A stretch of 6,907 nucleotides of DNA, from NCBI GenBank assembly GCA_013336365.1, contig JAAXTT010000076.1, positions 1 through 6,907 of the forward strand, in the 5' to 3' direction. The DNA comes from Peptococcaceae bacterium. GTDB lineage: Bacteria; Bacillota; Desulfotomaculia; Desulfotomaculales; Desulfocucumaceae. Position 1 is the first letter of the stretch. Each line of letters starts with the position of its first letter. Shown in pieces: positions 5,801 to 6,907 of this stretch. The notes beneath the pieces were generated by a model. The model made no database searches, had not been told where the DNA came from, and saw only the letters and a list, made by a program, of their open reading frames with translations. The position numbers were made by a program, and so were the translations under genes.

Positions 5801-6478
5801 ATGAAGATGCGGTCAATCAAAATAATCAAAAATGGGCCCTATATTGTAAAAGGAAATGTTCCTTTGTCAGAAAAAATTATCCTGCCAAAAGGCAAGGGAT
5901 ATGAGCTGAAAAATGGCCGCGAACTGCCTCAGAGAGAGGTATATAGCCTATGCAGATGCGGCAAGTCCCAAAATCCCCCTTTTTGCGATGGAAATCATGA
6001 AAAAATAAACTTTGATGGAACAGAAACTGCCTCCAGAGAAAAATATATGGATAGAGTCGTGGACACTGTGAGAGGACCGGAGTTGACTCTCTTGGATGAT
6101 GGCAGATGCGCTTACGCAAGATTTTGCCACAGAAACACAGGAGATATTTGGGGATTGACAAAATCCTCTGACAACCCCCTGTATAGAGAGGAGGCGGTTA
6201 TTGCTGCAACCGAATGCCCTTCCGGAAGATTTATCATTACAGATAAGAACGGACAGGAAATCCCATGGAATCACGAGCCCTCTATAGAAATTCTCCAGGA
6301 TCCGGAAAAAAAGGTCAGTGGCCCCATAACTGTCAAGGGAAAAATTCCGGTAGAATCCTCTGATGGCTTCACCTATGAGCTGAGAGACCAACTGACTCTT
6401 TGTCGCTGCGGAAAATCAAGAAATACACCCTTCTGCGATGCGGCTCATGCTTCCACCAGATTTTCCGACCGAGAGTAA
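5801..6478 (+). CDS. Two-CDGSH iron-sulfur protein with a central cysteine-containing domain
   Basis: This 225-residue, probably cytoplasmic protein has an internal duplication. Each half begins with a GP-x-V-x-G-x-(I/V)-P strand pattern and ends in a CDGSH-type site with three Cys and one His for a [2Fe-2S] cluster. Site one uses C51, C53, C62 and H66 (FCDGNH). Site two uses C201, C203, C212 and H216 (FCDAAH), with alanine in place of the usual glycine. Between them residues about 90-150 hold C103, C109 and C139 (ARFCHRN, TECPSGRF), which resembles the divergent Fer4_19/DUF1271 ferredoxin-like domain. Such proteins are thought to act in electron transfer or cluster storage; the substrate is unknown. 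The ATG at 5801 is chosen because AAAGGTGG (5785-5792) is 8 bases upstream. An in-frame TTG at 5768 would add 11 poorly conserved residues without a ribosome binding site. It is divergent from cysK. Confidence 0.85.
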   Translation: MKMRSIKIIKNGPYIVKGNVPLSEKIILPKGKGYELKNGRELPQREVYSLCRCGKSQNPPFCDGNHEKINFDGTETASREKYMDRVVDTVRGPELTLLDDGRCAYARFCHRNTGDIWGLTKSSDNPLYREEAVIAATECPSGRFIITDKNGQEIPWNHEPSIEILQDPEKKVSGPITVKGKIPVESSDGFTYELRDQLTLCRCGKSRNTPFCDAAHASTRFSDRE

Positions 6479-6598
6479 GCTTAGATTGACTATTTTGAAA
6501 ATCAAGCCAGACCGGACTTATCCAATCAATTACAGGAATTCGCTATCAATCTGGAGAATTCTTTTGTGATAATATGATCTTAAAGGGGGTGCAAATAT
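6479..6598 (+). promoter_or_regulatory. Intergenic region with an extended -10 promoter candidate
   Basis: TGTGATAAT at 6565-6573 has the extended -10 form (TG-N-GATAAT), and TATGAT at 6573-6578 is an overlapping alternative. No clear -35 is present. GAATTC occurs twice, at about 6537 and 6555. AAAGGGGG (6582-6589) is the ribosome binding site of the next gene. No clear terminator for the CDGSH gene is seen, so read-through into the small gene is possible. Confidence 0.4.
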
Positions 6599-6811
6599 AT
6601 GAAATTCGATTTCAAGGAAGCTTATGTCAGGATAAGCGCTTCTGTTTCTGAAGAATCAAACAGAAGGCTTAATGAATTAAAGGAGTCTGGTAACAATAAT
6701 TTCGGAGATATTCTGAATGTCATGATAAACAGCTCCATTATCACAACTGCTCAGGTTTTAGAGGAATACCACGAGACACTTATGAAGCATCTTTCAGAGA
6801 AGAACCAGTAA
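6599..6811 (+). CDS. Small protein with a ribbon-helix-helix-like pattern, function unknown
   Basis: I do not recognise this 70-residue protein by name. It starts at an ATG with AAAGGGGG 9 bases upstream and ends just before a perfect hairpin, so it behaves like a real gene. Residues 9-45 run as a short alternating strand (YVRISASVS), a charged helix (EESNRRLNELKESG), a turn, and a second helix (NFGDILNVMINSSI). That order is the strand-helix-helix of Arc/MetJ-type ribbon-helix-helix DNA-binding proteins. The last 25 residues are an acidic and basic helix rich in E, H and K. There is no signal peptide, membrane segment or cysteine. It could be a small regulator, an antitoxin without an adjacent toxin on this side, or an unrelated helical protein. 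The fold is inferred from pattern only. Confidence 0.7.
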   Translation: MKFDFKEAYVRISASVSEESNRRLNELKESGNNNFGDILNVMINSSIITTAQVLEEYHETLMKHLSEKNQ

Positions 6812-6815
6812 AGCC

Positions 6816-6864
6816 AATATTATAACTACCAATTGTTAATTATGCAATTGGTAGTTATAATATT
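6816..6864. terminator. Long perfect AT-rich hairpin, probable bidirectional terminator
   Basis: Twenty bases at 6816-6835 pair perfectly with 6845-6864 around a 9-base loop, 4 bases after the stop codon of the small gene. The stem is AT-rich apart from a central ACTACC/GGTAGT block, and the downstream arm ends TTATAATATT without a pure T run. The position argues for a terminator. The perfection and length could also mean a mobile palindromic repeat or an operator. Confidence 0.6.
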
Positions 6865-6878
6865 ATTGAGTTGTTGAT

Positions 6879-6907
6879 TATAATGTTGCAAAGGTGATTA
6901 CTTATGA
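6879..6907 (+). promoter_or_regulatory. Start region of a gene that runs off the right edge
   Basis: TATAAT (6879-6884) is followed by AAAGGTG (6890-6896) and an ATG at 6904-6906, with a 7-base gap suitable for translation initiation. The coding sequence lies outside the window, so nothing can be said of its product. The TATAAT is very close to the ribosome binding site and has no matching -35, so it may be fortuitous. Confidence 0.5.

Noticed and set aside
5948..6391. 147-codon minus-strand reading frame opposite the CDGSH gene
   Set aside because: It is antisense to a well-supported gene with conserved Cys motifs and shows no recognisable protein pattern.
1..6907. CRISPR array, tRNA or rRNA genes
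   Set aside because: No regularly spaced direct repeats and no recognisable tRNA or rRNA sequence were seen on either strand.

Overview
The window looks like chromosomal DNA of a low-GC, Gram-positive anaerobe, probably one of the Clostridia (Peptococcaceae or Syntrophomonas-like). This is inferred from AT-rich intergenic DNA, strong Shine-Dalgarno sequences (GGAGG type), a TTG start codon, a Bacillus/Clostridium-type SOS box, and the kinds of genes present. No marker gene fixes the species.

Layout. (1) Positions 29-1871 hold an apparently intact insertion sequence of the IS1182 family: one full-length DDE transposase on the minus strand, 10-bp terminal inverted repeats and hairpins near both ends. 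(2) A strong 19-bp-stem bidirectional terminator (1882-1925) separates the IS from a Y-family translesion DNA polymerase gene (2024-3214, plus). Its promoter carries a LexA/DinR box exactly over the predicted transcription start, so it should be induced by DNA damage. The polymerase gene overlaps an 11-codon reading frame that has a perfect ribosome binding site. This is probably the broken start of a YolD-like partner gene. (3) A GC-rich hairpin (3272-3302) lies between the polymerase and a convergent minus-strand operon, cysK (4666-5592) followed by metY (3341-4621). Together these encode O-acetylserine and O-acetylhomoserine sulfhydrylases, which fix sulfide into cysteine and homocysteine. 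(4) A divergent regulatory region (5593-5800) has a near-consensus promoter for cysK and an array of ATCATA-type inverted half-sites. (5) Rightwards from it runs a gene for a two-CDGSH iron-sulfur protein with a central cysteine-containing domain (5801-6478). Next come a 70-residue protein with a ribbon-helix-helix-like pattern (6599-6811), a 20-bp perfect AT-rich hairpin (6816-6864), and the ribosome binding site and first codon of a gene that leaves the window at 6904.

How the genes relate. cysK and metY form a coherent assimilatory sulfur unit. The divergent CDGSH gene shares its control region and may draw on the cysteine supply for Fe-S clusters, but that link is inferred. The SOS polymerase and the IS are independent modules. 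I see no CRISPR array, tRNA, rRNA or recognisable riboswitch, and no convincing evidence of a wholly new system. The points most worth checking are the truncated YolD-like partner, the cysK leader and operator array, and the small RHH-like protein with its hairpin.
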